A stretch of 64,000 nt of DNA from Crocinitomicaceae bacterium (GTDB taxonomy: Bacteria > Bacteroidota > Bacteroidia > Flavobacteriales_D > Crocinitomicaceae), in NCBI GenBank assembly GCA_024643545.1, contig JAHEMR010000006.1, positions 1 to 64,000 on the forward strand, written 5' to 3'. A program made the translations under genes and the position numbers. The notes beneath the pieces were generated by a model. It saw only the letters and a list, made by a program, of their open reading frames with translations. It searched no databases and was not told the DNA's origin. Positions 44,938 through 54,815 of the stretch are shown piece after piece (positions within the stretch are counted from its first letter, which is position 1; every line of letters starts with the position of its first letter).

Positions 44938-45701
44938 ATTTTCCAATTTTTCATTTGTTGTAAAGTTTCGTAAGCTGTTAAATCAAAATGGGTTGGAACC
45001 ACGCTCACGTATCCATTTTTTAGTGCTTGTAAATCTGTGTCTGGACGCTGGTCCACATCGGCAAATTCACCCGATAACCAAAAATATTCTCTTCCAAACT
45101 GATCGTTTCTTCGTTCAAATCGATCCGCCCAGTAAGCATGTGCTTGTTTACAGATTTCAATTCCATTAATTTGAGAAATTTTCAATTTTGGAACGTTTAC
45201 ATTTAAGCAAACACTTCGTGAAATTGGTTCCTCCATTATTTTTTTCATGATTTGAGCACCAAAGTATTGACACGCTTCAAAATCAGCACCTGGTGAAAAG
45301 TCAGCCAAAGAGAATCCAATCGATGGAATTCCTTCCATCGCGCCTTCAATTGCAGCAGACATTGTACCAGAGTATAGAACATTTGTGGAGGAATTCTCAC
45401 CATGATTAATTCCTGAAAGGATGAAATCAGGTCTTCGGTGAAGCACTTCTGAAATAGCCAATTTCACACAATCCACCGGAGTTCCAGAACAGGCATATGC
45501 TTCCACTTCACTAAATTGATCAGAAGGAACTAAGCGAAGTGGGTGATTAATCGTAATCGCATGTCCCATTCCAGATTGTGGTTTATCAGGTGCCACCACA
45601 ACGACACGTCCAAATTGCCGAGCCATTTCCACAAGTGCATGGATGCCTTTCGCATTTACACTATCATCGTTGGTTACTAAAATAAGTCGTTCGTTTTCCA
45701 T
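44934..45701 (-). CDS. surE: 5'/3'-nucleotidase SurE
   Basis: A 255-residue phosphatase that hydrolyses nucleoside monophosphates. It starts with ILVTNDDSVNAKGIHAL (metal-binding N-D-D), then VVVVAPDKPQSGMGHAIT, YACSGTPVDCVKLAI and LSGINHGENSSTNVLYSGTM, the complete SurE signature. Length and features are standard. It heads the surE, small membrane protein, lpxB, SpoIID-like unit on the minus strand, and its 5' end faces the NlpC/P60 gene. Confidence 0.95.
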   Translation of the reverse strand: MENERLILVTNDDSVNAKGIHALVEMARQFGRVVVVAPDKPQSGMGHAITINHPLRLVPSDQFSEVEAYACSGTPVDCVKLAISEVLHRRPDFILSGINHGENSSTNVLYSGTMSAAIEGAMEGIPSIGFSLADFSPGADFEACQYFGAQIMKKIMEEPISRSVCLNVNVPKLKISQINGIEICKQAHAYWADRFERRNDQFGREYFWLSGEFADVDQRPDTDLQALKNGYVSVVPTHFDLTAYETLQQMKNWKI

Positions 45702-45745
45702 GGATTACTGCGGGTAAAATTAGGCATTAATCAGTTTTAATTTTC

Positions 45746-45753
45746 TACTTTTG
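45746..45753 (+). promoter_or_regulatory. TAnnTTTG promoter element upstream of the NlpC/P60 gene
   Basis: TACTTTTG fits the Bacteroidota -7 consensus and ends nine bases before the ATG at 45763. It lies in the 61-base divergent space between surE and the hydrolase gene. Confidence 0.4.
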
Positions 45754-45762
45754 AGATACGAT

Positions 45763-46536
45763 ATGAACAATTTAAAATTAATAAGTCCTAGTCAAACAAA
45801 AGCTTTTTGCTTTGTTTCAACTGCTCCCGTGCGAAAAGAAGCCGCTGACTCCTCAGAAATGGTTTCACAACTCTTGTTTGGTGAGGCGATTGAAGTGATT
45901 GAACACGGACAACCTTGGATTAAAATACGTACGGTACTTGATGGCTATGAAGGCTACATGGACATTAAACAGGTGTTGCCACTGACAGATAAAGAGTTTC
46001 GTCGATGGATGGATGCCTTTTCTTATCAAAAAGATGTTTTACTTCAATTGGCTGCGCCATTTGGTTCCATTTATACATCGAAAGGAAGTTTTATCAGTGA
46101 AGAAGCGTCCTTCCAAATTGGCGATGTCACATTTGAGCACCTTACAAATCCTTCCGAAGAGAAAAAATCCATTTGGGATGAAGCGTTAGCTTACTTAAAC
46201 GCACCGTATCTTTGGGGCGGAAAATCCATTTGGGGAATTGATTGTTCGGGTTTTGTCCAAGCTGTTTTTCGCATCCACGGATTTAATTTACCGAGAGACG
46301 CTTATGAACAAGCTGAAATTGGAAGCGATATTCCGTTTGAAGATTGCCAGGAAAATGACCTTGCTTATTTTTCAAATGCCTCCGGAAAGATCATTCACGT
46401 TGGAATAATTGGAAAACAACATCAAATCATCCATGCTTCGGGAAGAATCCGAATCGATGAATTAAAAGAACAAGGAATTTGGAACGAAGAATATGAAAAA
46501 TTCAGCCATACCTTAGCGTGTATAAAAAGACTTTAA
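45763..46536 (+). CDS. NlpC/P60 (C40) peptidase with N-terminal SH3-type domain
   Basis: A 257-residue protein likely cutting peptide bonds in peptidoglycan. I start it at the ATG at 45763, as the TTG four codons earlier lies within the promoter-like element. Residues of about 15-75 form a bacterial SH3-like domain (KIRTVLDGYEGYMDIKQV). The C40 domain has the catalytic cysteine in GIDCSGFVQAVF, the histidine in KIIHVGIIG and HASG nearby. A second SH3-like piece may lie between. No signal peptide is seen, so export is unclear. The next gene, glyA, begins 30 bases downstream. Confidence 0.85.
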   Translation: MNNLKLISPSQTKAFCFVSTAPVRKEAADSSEMVSQLLFGEAIEVIEHGQPWIKIRTVLDGYEGYMDIKQVLPLTDKEFRRWMDAFSYQKDVLLQLAAPFGSIYTSKGSFISEEASFQIGDVTFEHLTNPSEEKKSIWDEALAYLNAPYLWGGKSIWGIDCSGFVQAVFRIHGFNLPRDAYEQAEIGSDIPFEDCQENDLAYFSNASGKIIHVGIIGKQHQIIHASGRIRIDELKEQGIWNEEYEKFSHTLACIKRL

Positions 46537-46566
46537 TTGCGATATTTGCACTCATAAAACAGAAAG

Positions 46567-47838
46567 ATGAAAGATCAAGCTATTTTCGATTTAATTAACG
46601 AAGAAAAAAACCGCCAATTACATGGGATTGAACTGATTGCTTCCGAGAATTTCGTAAGTGATGAAGTCATGTTGTCGATGGGAAGTGTCCTAACCAATAA
46701 ATATGCAGAAGGACTCCCTGGCAAACGTTATTATGGTGGTTGTGAAGTTGTTGATAAAGTTGAACAATTAGCGATCGATCGTTTATGTCAACTGTTCGGT
46801 GCAACTTGGGCGAATGTTCAACCACATTCAGGAGCACAAGCGAATGCGGCAGTGTTTCTTGCATGCTTGAATCCTGGAGATAAAATTTTAGGTTTTGACC
46901 TGTCACACGGTGGACACTTAACACATGGTTCACCTGTAAATTTTTCAGGTAAACTGTACAAACCATTTTTCTACGGAGTTACCAAAGAAACGGGAACAGT
47001 TGATTACGATTTAATGGAAGAAACTGCACGTCGTGAGAGACCAAAAATGATCATCTGTGGGGCTTCCGCATATGCTCGTGACTGGGATTATGCGCGCATT
47101 CGCAAAGTCGCAGATGAAATTGGCGCTTTGGTTTTAGCGGATATTTCTCATCCCGCGGGAATGATTGCAGCAAAGTTATTAAACGACCCATTAGATCATT
47201 GCCACATTGTTACTTCAACAACACACAAAACACTTCGTGGACCTCGTGGTGGAATCATTATGATGCGCCATAATTTCGAGAATCCATTTGGAATTAAATG
47301 GAACAACGGAAACCTACGTTCAATGGGAGCATTGCTTGATGCAGCTGTTTTCCCTGGAATCCAAGGTGGACCATTAGAGCATGTCATCGCTGCAAAAGCT
47401 GTTGCATTCGGAGAAGCTTTGGATCCATCCTACACAACCTACATGAAACAAGTTCAGAAAAACGCTGCTGTTTTCGCGCAGGAATTAATAAATTTGGATT
47501 ACACCATCATTTCTGGCGGAACTGATAATCACAGCATGTTAGTTGATTTACGTTCAAAAGGAATTACCGGAAAGGATGCTGAAAACGCGCTGGTTGTTGC
47601 CGATATTACAGTCAACAAAAACATGGTTCCATATGATACTGAATCTCCATTCGTAACTTCTGGTATCCGCATTGGAACACCGGCGATTACCACTCGTGGT
47701 GTGAAGGAAGATGAAATTAAATTCATTGTTTCACTTATCGATCGTGCTTTAATGAACCGCACCGATGCGAATGCCATTGCGCAAGTGAGAAAGGAAGTGA
47801 ATGAATTGATGTCCAATCGTCCACTTTTCGCTTGGTAA
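46567..47838 (+). CDS. glyA: Serine hydroxymethyltransferase
   Basis: A 423-residue pyridoxal-phosphate enzyme interconverting serine and glycine and charging tetrahydrofolate. Hallmarks are [15 protein letters not shown] near the start, [39 protein letters not shown]-like [12 protein letters not shown], and the lysine motif [13 protein letters not shown]. The C-terminal part with [18 protein letters not shown] is normal. It is cytoplasmic. The small membrane gene at 47841 starts two bases after its stop. Confidence 0.96.
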   Translation: MKDQAIFDLINEEKNRQLHGIELIASENFVSDEVMLSMGSVLTNKYAEGLPGKRYYGGCEVVDKVEQLAIDRLCQLFGATWANVQPHSGAQANAAVFLACLNPGDKILGFDLSHGGHLTHGSPVNFSGKLYKPFFYGVTKETGTVDYDLMEETARRERPKMIICGASAYARDWDYARIRKVADEIGALVLADISHPAGMIAAKLLNDPLDHCHIVTSTTHKTLRGPRGGIIMMRHNFENPFGIKWNNGNLRSMGALLDAAVFPGIQGGPLEHVIAAKAVAFGEALDPSYTTYMKQVQKNAAVFAQELINLDYTIISGGTDNHSMLVDLRSKGITGKDAENALVVADITVNKNMVPYDTESPFVTSGIRIGTPAITTRGVKEDEIKFIVSLIDRALMNRTDANAIAQVRKEVNELMSNRPLFAW

Positions 47839-47840
47839 AC

Positions 47841-48269
47841 ATGCGTTTCTCGGGAAAACGAGATCACTTTATGTTTTACATCTGGCTTGCCATTCTGATT
47901 CCTTATGGAGGAATCTGTGCGGTCATTTTTTGGCATGAAAACGATGCTAGCCCAGTCTATGTACTTGGTAGCGTTTGGGTCCTACTTGGACTATTCTTTT
48001 ATTTCATTGTAAAAAGTACGCATTACACGTTCATCGATAATGAAACACTGGTGTGTCAAACCATGTATTTCTTTCAGAAAAGAATCAAGCTTCAATCGAT
48101 TCGGAAATTTGAAAAGTCAAATGGCTTTTACGCAGGTTGGAAGATGAGTACTTCCTGGAATTGTCTTATCATGCATTATGAAAAATACGAAGAGCTCCTC
48201 ATTTCACCAGAAAACGAGGAGCTCTTTATTGCTGAAGTTGAACGCAGGAAAGCGTTAGTCAACCCATAA
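47841..48269 (+). CDS. Small membrane protein with PH-like domain
   Basis: A 142-residue protein; ATG at 47841 is two bases after glyA. Two transmembrane segments (FYIWLAILIPYGGICAVIFW and YVLGSVWVLLGLFFYFIV) precede a cytosolic part with YTFIDNETLVCQTMYFFQKRI and KLQSIRKFEKSNGFYAG, resembling bacterial PH-like domains of the kind found after two helices. The C-terminal codons contain a strong inverted repeat (48190-48226). It overlaps the convergent cytochrome-like gene by 15 bases. Confidence 0.7.
   Translation: MRFSGKRDHFMFYIWLAILIPYGGICAVIFWHENDASPVYVLGSVWVLLGLFFYFIVKSTHYTFIDNETLVCQTMYFFQKRIKLQSIRKFEKSNGFYAGWKMSTSWNCLIMHYEKYEELLISPENEELFIAEVERRKALVNP
48190..48226 (+). terminator. Inverted repeat within coding sequence, possible bidirectional terminator
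   Basis: An 11-bp perfect stem, AAGAGCTCCTC (48190-48200) with GAGGAGCTCTT (48216-48226), encloses a 15-base loop. It lies in the last 80 bases of the membrane-protein gene, between two convergent genes. Only TTTA follows, so it is weak as an intrinsic terminator on either strand. Confidence 0.4.
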
Positions 48270-48731
48270 GTTGTCTGTAGAACTTCCATGGCAAGAGTTA
48301 CAAGCACCCGTTGACAAGGAAGATCCCATCATTTTTTTATTTCCTGTTGGACCAGTCACTACTGGATACAAGCCTTCCGGACTAAATTTCGCGGTTGTGT
48401 AAAAATTACCTTTTCCGTCTATAAAAACTGTTTGTTTGAGGGTTCCTGTTTCATTTGGGCCCGTGTAAAAATCCACTTTACCACTTGAAACGGTAGTTGT
48501 CATGTTGGAACCATAAAAAGTTCCGGCAGCTATAAAGCAGCCTTCTCCTTCACCTTTCGAGGTGTGACAAACCATACAGTTTTGTCCCTTGTTATGACTT
48601 TTGTTTGAACCAGCTGCACTGATATTATCCTCGTGACAATTAAACGCTCCTTCGCAAGAGTTCAAACTCAAACCAGCTACCGCACTAATCAAGACGGCAC
48701 CTAAAAATCCATTGATTTTTGTTGTATTCAT
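48255..48731 (-). CDS. Lipoprotein with two CxxCH motifs (c-type heme-like)
   Basis: A 158-residue protein with a lipoprotein signal (AVLISAVAGLSLNSC). It has three cysteine clusters: NCHEDN near residue 33, GQNCMVCHTSKGEGEGC and GACNSCHGSST near the end, of which CMVCH and CNSCH fit heme c-binding motifs. The central part has strands. Its start lies directly after the CusB-like gene with no gap. The genomic setting next to heavy-metal efflux genes suggests it belongs to that operon, perhaps as a periplasmic electron or metal-handling protein. That role is inference. Confidence 0.7.
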   Translation of the reverse strand: MNTTKINGFLGAVLISAVAGLSLNSCEGAFNCHEDNISAAGSNKSHNKGQNCMVCHTSKGEGEGCFIAAGTFYGSNMTTTVSSGKVDFYTGPNETGTLKQTVFIDGKGNFYTTAKFSPEGLYPVVTGPTGNKKMMGSSLSTGACNSCHGSSTDNLWVD

Positions 48732-49880
48732 TTATTCTTCTTCTTTATTCATGGTTGATAATAATTCGTAAGCACCTTTACTTACATATTTTCGATTGAG
48801 AAAATCCATATCGTTGATGGCTTGTATCGCTGTTTTGTCACCCTGCGTTGAGAGCACTTCAATTTCCACTGGAATGAAATGACGGTTGTCAGTTGTCACA
48901 TATATCATGTCCTTTCCTCCAAAGTTCACAATGGATTCCGTAGGAACAACAACCTGCTCCATTTCATCCGTGTTGATTTCCGCTTTCAAATATGATCCTG
49001 GAACTATTTCTTTCGGTAGATTTTCAAAATGGCAATGCACTTTAAATGTTCGGTCTGGACCGATTTCACGTCCAATCAAAAATATTTTCGCTGAAGTTTT
49101 TTCATCCGAATCAACAAACGTCAAGTTAACCAACTGATTTAGCTTTAATGACTTAAGGTACTTCTCATAAACAGTTAATTCTGCATGAGCATGTTGCAAG
49201 TCGATGACCTCTAATAAATTATCTTTTGGATCTGCAAAAGAACCGACATTCGTATTTACTTTCGTTACCACACCTGAAAATGGAGACCTGATTTTTTGTT
49301 CGCGTTGGATGGTTCCATTTTTCAAAGCAGAAACGTTCACATTTGCCATTTCTAGTTTCATAGAAAGTCCAGATAATTTTGCTTGCGCTACTTGCCAGTT
49401 ACTTTTCGCTAATTGATAGTTTTTTGCGCTTCCAGCTTCTTTATCGAGCAAAGCCTTTTGACGGTCCATTTCAGCTTTTAAATACTCCATATTCCCCTGG
49501 ACTTCTAAGTAATCTTGTTGCAGCTGAATGATTTCCGGATGTTCAACAACCAGTAAAACATCTCCTTTTGCGACACGCATGCCATCCAGTACTTTAATAT
49601 CGCGGATATATCCACCAAAAGGAACAGAAATAAATGATTTGTTTTGAGGTGGAACATCAATCATACCATTAGCAAAGATGCTCATCCCCATTAAGGATTT
49701 CGTAAGCGGACTGCTTTTAATACCTAGGGAACTAACTTGCTTTCCAGTAAGAATCAACACCGATCGAGCGGTATTTGCTTTTGCAGCGGCAGTTGTTTCT
49801 GGAGCTTTGTTTGAACAAGATATCATCGTTAACAAAACGATAAGTATGGCCAGAGGTTGGAAATATTGTCTTTTTTTCAT
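48732..49880 (-). CDS. Efflux RND transporter periplasmic adaptor (CusB/CzcB-like)
   Basis: A 382-residue adaptor with a lipoprotein signal (LAILIVLLTMISC). It has the barrel-sandwich hybrid and hairpin expected of HlyD/MFP proteins: GYIRDIKVLDGMRVAKGDVLLVVEH, a coiled-coil hairpin around residues 120-180, IRSPFSGVVTKVNTNVG, and the membrane-proximal domain FVDSDEKTSAKIFLIGREIG. It links the RND pump to the outer membrane. No histidine-rich N-terminal extension is seen. It lies 10 bases downstream of the CzcA-TolC gene. Confidence 0.88.
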   Translation of the reverse strand: MKKRQYFQPLAILIVLLTMISCSNKAPETTAAAKANTARSVLILTGKQVSSLGIKSSPLTKSLMGMSIFANGMIDVPPQNKSFISVPFGGYIRDIKVLDGMRVAKGDVLLVVEHPEIIQLQQDYLEVQGNMEYLKAEMDRQKALLDKEAGSAKNYQLAKSNWQVAQAKLSGLSMKLEMANVNVSALKNGTIQREQKIRSPFSGVVTKVNTNVGSFADPKDNLLEVIDLQHAHAELTVYEKYLKSLKLNQLVNLTFVDSDEKTSAKIFLIGREIGPDRTFKVHCHFENLPKEIVPGSYLKAEINTDEMEQVVVPTESIVNFGGKDMIYVTTDNRHFIPVEIEVLSTQGDKTAIQAINDMDFLNRKYVSKGAYELLSTMNKEEE

Positions 49881-49890
49881 GATCTATTTT

Positions 49891-52800
49891 TTAGCGGTAC
49901 CAATTGATTTGGATACTTGTTTGATTATATTGATTAATTAATTGTAAATAGGTTAATTCCAATTCACTACGTTGTTGTTGAATTTGAAGAAATTCAATAA
50001 AGGAGATTTCACCAACTTCAAATTTTACTTGAGCATCTTCGGTGAGAAAACGGAGTTCATTATTCAATTGTCCACCCAGTTTTTCAATGCTCGCAGACAA
50101 TAAAGTTAATCGCTCTGTCAACTGATTCAATTCTCGCTGCATTGCCTGCTGGCTTTGGTTTGATTCCAGTTCATTTTGTTGCATCGATAAAGAAGTTGCT
50201 TGATTTCGGTTTTTATACCCGCCCCAGAATAAGGGAACATTCGCTCCGATCATATAACCTTGAAAACGATTTGCTTGGGTAAATTTTGTATCCACACCAT
50301 TTACATTTTGAATGCCAACGAGGGATTGATTGAAATACCCCAAGTTGATTTCCGGTAATTGATGAGAAAAATTCACTTGTTTCTCTTGTTCATAGACACC
50401 GTTTTGTTGCTGATACCATTGAACGATGGGATGCTTGCTCACATCCATTTTTATATTGAGATTCAACTTTGTTTGATACTTGGAGGATTCAATAATCATG
50501 TTGGACTCTTCGAGATTAAGCAGTGCCGCGATTTTTCGTTTTTCACCTAACAATTGAGATTCCAACAATGAAATATCATTCGCCAAACGCATTCTCTTTG
50601 TTTGAACCAATGAATAATCCAAGCGGCTTATATCCTGTAAATCCAAACGAACTTTTGATTTTTCCTCCAATTGAATCAAGGAACTATCTAATCCTTGTAA
50701 ATAGCGAATCTGTGTAGATAAATACCCATATTGATCAAAGGAAAGTGCCAACTGCTGTTCCAGGTCACGCAACAATAATACCGCCTCAATTTGAGCCAAC
50801 TTCCCTTTTTCCAAACCGAGGTTCTTTTCGTCTCGAAAGGTGGTAGGAAAAGGAATGGTTTGATTGATGGTAATGTTATTATCTTTTTTGTAATAGGAAT
50901 TATATTGACCAATCATTCCATTAATTGTGGTAGATGGAATTGCGGCGTTTGATTTACCAATTAAAGCTTGCTTTTCTTGCTCTAATAAAGCTGATTTATA
51001 TTGTCCATTTCGTTCCGTCAATAATTGAATTGCTTGTTCGTAATTCAACGATTGTTGTGCAAACAAATTAGGAATGCTCAACAATACTACAATCAACAGG
51101 CTCACATTTTTTCGTTTGATTCGTTTCATCGGCTTTTCAAAAATGACATATAAAATGGGTAAAATAAATAAGGTTAGTAAGGTCGCACTTATTAACCCAC
51201 CGATTACGACCGTTGCTAATGGTTTCTGAACTTCCGCTCCACTTCCATGCGAAAGAGCCATAGGTAAGAAACCTAATGAAGCTACAGATGCTGTTAATAA
51301 AACGGGTCTCAATCGAGAAGCTGTTCCTCGAACAACAACCATCATTAATGGGAGTCCACTTTTCTTTAAGGTATTAAATTCAGCAATGAGTACAATACCA
51401 TTCAGCACGGCGACTCCAAAGAGTGCAATGAACCCAACTCCCGCTGAAATGGAAAAAGGCATATCTCGAAAGAACAGCGCATAAATCCCTCCAATAGACG
51501 CAAGTGGAATAGCAGAAAAAATAAGAGCAGCTTGTTTAACGGACTGAAAAGTCAAATACAACAAAAAGAAAATAAGCAGCAAAGAAACTGGAACCGCAAT
51601 CATTAAACGTTCTCGCGCATGAATCAAATTTTCAAATGTTCCACCGATTTTCGGGAAATAACCCGTGTCAAATTTTACCTTCTTACTCATTTCACTCTCC
51701 AATTCTTTCACAATGCTTTCCACATCTCTTCCGCGCACATTGAATCCGACAAGTATACGTCGCTTGGCGTCATCTCGTTGAATTTGGTTCGGTCCATTCT
51801 TTATGGAAATATGGGCCAATTCTGAAATGGGTATTTCTTGACCAGCGTCATTCCCCACAAAAAGCTGGTTTAAATCGGTAATGTTATCTCGGAATTCAGG
51901 CTTAAGTTTCACGACTAATTCAAAGCGTTTTTCTCCTTCAAACACGAATCCTGAAGCTTGTCCTGCAAATCCTAAATTCACAACACGATTCACTTCCTCC
52001 AAAGAAACACCATATTTCGCCAATGCCTCACGATCGTAGGTAACAATCATCTGTGGCAATCCACTCATTTCCTCTACATAAACATCTTGAACGCCTTTTA
52101 TTTTTGCAGCAATTGATCCGATTTGTTTCGAATAGGAAGCTAATTTTTCAAAATCCTCACCGTAAATTTTCACAACCACATCTTGCTTTGCCCCAGTCAT
52201 GAGCTCATTGAATCGCATTTGAATGGGTTGTTGGAATCCAAAGGAAACATTTGGTAGACTTTCCTCAAGTTTTGCCTGCATCTTATCGGCTAATTCCTCT
52301 TTTGAATGCGCGGAGGTCCATTCTTCTTTATCTTTCAATATGATCATTAAATCACAAGCTTCCATTGGCATCGGATCCGTTGGAATTTCTGCCGTCCCAA
52401 TTTTACCTACAACCGATTTTATCTCTGGAAAATTTGACAATAGAACGTGGGATGCTTTTCCTGTTGCTTCTATCGTCTTAGTTAAACTTGTTCCTGTCAT
52501 TAAGCGAGTCTCCACCGCAAAATCGCCTTCATCTAATGACGGAATAAACTCTGCACCAAGTTGTTTGAACGCAAAAATGCTGAGAACAAATAGGACACCA
52601 ATAATGGACAACACCAATTTTTGTTTGCGCAATAACAACTGTAAAGTGGGCGTATATTTCGATCGTATCGCATTCACCATACGATCGCTAAATGTCACTT
52701 TTACGTTAATGTTTTTCGACAAGAAAATAGAAGAAATCATCGGCACATACGTCAGAGAAAGTACCAAAGCTCCAAGAATAGCAAAGATGACTGTTTGAGC

Positions 52801-54228
52801 CATCGGTTTAAACATTTTCCCCTCAACACCTACTAGCGCCAATATTGGTAAGTAAACCACAAGAATAATGATTTGACCAAACACCGCACTCTTACTAAAT
52901 TTAGACGCCGATTCGTACACTTGTAAATCCATGTCCTTTTGTGTTAACTTCATGCTCCCTCGATGGTACAAAATATGGAGCGTTGACTCAACAATTATGA
53001 CTGCTCCATCGATGATGAGACCGAAATCCAATGCACCTAAACTCATTAAATTTCCAGAAACTCCAAATACGTTCATCAATGAAATGGCAATCAGCATGGC
53101 TAATGGAATCACAGATGCGACAATAAGTCCGGCACGTAAATTTCCTAAAAACAATACCAAAACGAAAATCACAATGAGCGCTCCTTCCATTAAGTTATTG
53201 GTTACTGTAGAAATTGCACGATCCACTAAATTTGTTCTATCAAGGTAAACATTGAGTTCCACACCATCTGGCAAATTAGATTCAATTTGGGCCATTTTTT
53301 CCTTGACCAAATCAATTACTTCTGAAGAATTCGCGCCTTTCAACATGAGGACAATCCCACCCACAGCTTCACCTTCGGTATTGTAGGTCAATGCGCCGTA
53401 GCGAACTGCAGCTCCGTAATGTACCTTGGCAACATCGCGGATAAAAACAGGCATCGATGATTCATTGTGTTTGACTTGAATATTTTCGATATCCGATAAA
53501 TTCCCAATAAGTCCCTCTGTTCGAATGTATGTCGTCATCGAATTTCGTTCAATATAGGCTCCTCCCGTATTTTGATTGTTTCGTTCAATTGCTTGAAACA
53601 CATCAGTAACGGTAATTCCATTTGACTTTAAAAGGAAAGGGTCAATTGCGATTTCATAGGTTTTTAAGTTTCCACCAAAACCACTAACATCTGCCACACC
53701 TTTCACGCCCAATAACTGGCGACGAATCACCCAATCCTGAATCGTACGCAATTCAGTAGGTGTAAATTTGTTCTCAAATCCTGGCTTCGCTTTTAAAGTG
53801 TATTGATAGATTTCTCCGAGACCCGTACTCAATGGCGCTAAAAATGGCTCGCCATATCCCGGAGGGATAGATGCTTTGGCCTCGGAAAGTCTTTCTAAAA
53901 CTTGTTGACGTGCCCAGTAAATGTCTGTTTCCTCCGTAAATACGATGGTAACAACACTCAAACCGAAGCGACTAAACGAACGTATTTCTTCGATTCCCGG
54001 TGTAGTGGCCATCGATTGCTCGACGGGAAACGTCACAAAACGTTCGATATCCTCAGCACCGGACGATGGTGAAACAGTGACAATTTGAACTTGGTTGTTG
54101 GTAATATCCGGAACAGCATCAATGGGTAATTTTGCCAGTGAAAATACTCCCCATGCGATGATTCCTAATGTCAATACAGCGACAATTAACTTGTTCTGAA
54201 TCGACCAATGAATGATTCGATTTAACAT
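49891..54228 (-). CDS. CusA/CzcA-family heavy-metal RND pump fused to a TolC-like outer-membrane factor
   Basis: A 1445-residue protein. Residues 1 to about 1030 form the RND pump: 12 transmembrane segments, AKLPIDAVPDITNNQVQI, FPVEQSMATTPGIEEIRS, GVADVSGFGGNLKTYEIAI, and GALDFGLIIDGAVIIVES, with the acidic residue of the proton path in TM4. Residues of about 1035-1445 resemble the TolC/CzcC outer-membrane channel (YEQAIQLLTERNGQY, then helical hairpins ending LQIQQQRSELELTYLQLINQYN). A fused pump and channel is known from Bacteroidota. A signal-like helix near 1036 (NVSLLIVVLLSIPNLFAQ) would let the C-terminal part cross the inner membrane. Metal specificity is undetermined; CzcA/CusA residues suggest a divalent or monovalent heavy metal. 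Confidence 0.93.
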   Translation of the reverse strand: MLNRIIHWSIQNKLIVAVLTLGIIAWGVFSLAKLPIDAVPDITNNQVQIVTVSPSSGAEDIERFVTFPVEQSMATTPGIEEIRSFSRFGLSVVTIVFTEETDIYWARQQVLERLSEAKASIPPGYGEPFLAPLSTGLGEIYQYTLKAKPGFENKFTPTELRTIQDWVIRRQLLGVKGVADVSGFGGNLKTYEIAIDPFLLKSNGITVTDVFQAIERNNQNTGGAYIERNSMTTYIRTEGLIGNLSDIENIQVKHNESSMPVFIRDVAKVHYGAAVRYGALTYNTEGEAVGGIVLMLKGANSSEVIDLVKEKMAQIESNLPDGVELNVYLDRTNLVDRAISTVTNNLMEGALIVIFVLVLFLGNLRAGLIVASVIPLAMLIAISLMNVFGVSGNLMSLGALDFGLIIDGAVIIVESTLHILYHRGSMKLTQKDMDLQVYESASKFSKSAVFGQIIILVVYLPILALVGVEGKMFKPMAQTVIFAILGALVLSLTYVPMISSIFLSKNINVKVTFSDRMVNAIRSKYTPTLQLLLRKQKLVLSIIGVLFVLSIFAFKQLGAEFIPSLDEGDFAVETRLMTGTSLTKTIEATGKASHVLLSNFPEIKSVVGKIGTAEIPTDPMPMEACDLMIILKDKEEWTSAHSKEELADKMQAKLEESLPNVSFGFQQPIQMRFNELMTGAKQDVVVKIYGEDFEKLASYSKQIGSIAAKIKGVQDVYVEEMSGLPQMIVTYDREALAKYGVSLEEVNRVVNLGFAGQASGFVFEGEKRFELVVKLKPEFRDNITDLNQLFVGNDAGQEIPISELAHISIKNGPNQIQRDDAKRRILVGFNVRGRDVESIVKELESEMSKKVKFDTGYFPKIGGTFENLIHARERLMIAVPVSLLLIFFLLYLTFQSVKQAALIFSAIPLASIGGIYALFFRDMPFSISAGVGFIALFGVAVLNGIVLIAEFNTLKKSGLPLMMVVVRGTASRLRPVLLTASVASLGFLPMALSHGSGAEVQKPLATVVIGGLISATLLTLFILPILYVIFEKPMKRIKRKNVSLLIVVLLSIPNLFAQQSLNYEQAIQLLTERNGQYKSALLEQEKQALIGKSNAAIPSTTINGMIGQYNSYYKKDNNITINQTIPFPTTFRDEKNLGLEKGKLAQIEAVLLLRDLEQQLALSFDQYGYLSTQIRYLQGLDSSLIQLEEKSKVRLDLQDISRLDYSLVQTKRMRLANDISLLESQLLGEKRKIAALLNLEESNMIIESSKYQTKLNLNIKMDVSKHPIVQWYQQQNGVYEQEKQVNFSHQLPEINLGYFNQSLVGIQNVNGVDTKFTQANRFQGYMIGANVPLFWGGYKNRNQATSLSMQQNELESNQSQQAMQRELNQLTERLTLLSASIEKLGGQLNNELRFLTEDAQVKFEVGEISFIEFLQIQQQRSELELTYLQLINQYNQTSIQINWYR

Positions 54229-54286
54229 AAAAAAATAAGTTGATAAGGTAATTGAAAAAGAAAAGCAGTACTTCCTACTCGGTCAA

Positions 54287-54676
54287 TTACCCCAATTGAG
54301 GCGGATGCCAAATGGAGTGAAAATCATTTGAAATAAATGAATCCACTTTGCTATTGTTTTGGTTCACACCGGCAATAACTTCCTCATGAGTATGAACAAC
54401 AGGTGTTGGGACCTCAAACGTTTCCGCAAAATAAATCGAAGCAACTTGAACCATCGATTTAAAGGGTAATTTTTCGTGATCCTTGTCGAAATCTTGAAGT
54501 TGATTAAAATAATGTTCTTGAATAAACGTGAGGATATTTCCATCTTTGGACTCCGCTTGATAATCTTCGTAATGTGCAATAAATGCAGAAGCATTTAACA
54601 ACTGTATCCCTTGCCAATTGGGCGCAAGCGATAACAGAGTAAAGTAAAGCATTAGTACGAAACTGATCAATCTCAT
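54287..54676 (-). CDS. Small protein with histidine motifs, upstream of the metal pump
   Basis: A 129-residue protein with an N-terminal hydrophobic segment (FVLMLYFTLLSLAP), probably a signal or anchor. The rest is helical, with histidines in HYEDYQ, EHYFNQ, PVVHTHEEV and FHSIWHPP. This distribution of histidines in a small exported protein next to a metal efflux operon is consistent with metal binding or sensing. No family name is recognised. It lies about 58 bases upstream of the CzcA-TolC gene on the same strand, so is likely its first cotranscribed gene. Confidence 0.6.
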   Translation of the reverse strand: MRLISFVLMLYFTLLSLAPNWQGIQLLNASAFIAHYEDYQAESKDGNILTFIQEHYFNQLQDFDKDHEKLPFKSMVQVASIYFAETFEVPTPVVHTHEEVIAGVNQNNSKVDSFISNDFHSIWHPPQLG

Positions 54677-54815
54677 GTGTCAAAGTTACGTTATTTTAAC
54701 TGTTAACAGCTTGTTTGAATTGCATTTAACAGCAAATTAACAACACTCATTTTAGCTTGGTGTTTTTTAAATTAACCATGCAACAAACGATCAAAGCCGA
54801 AATCTATTAATTTTA

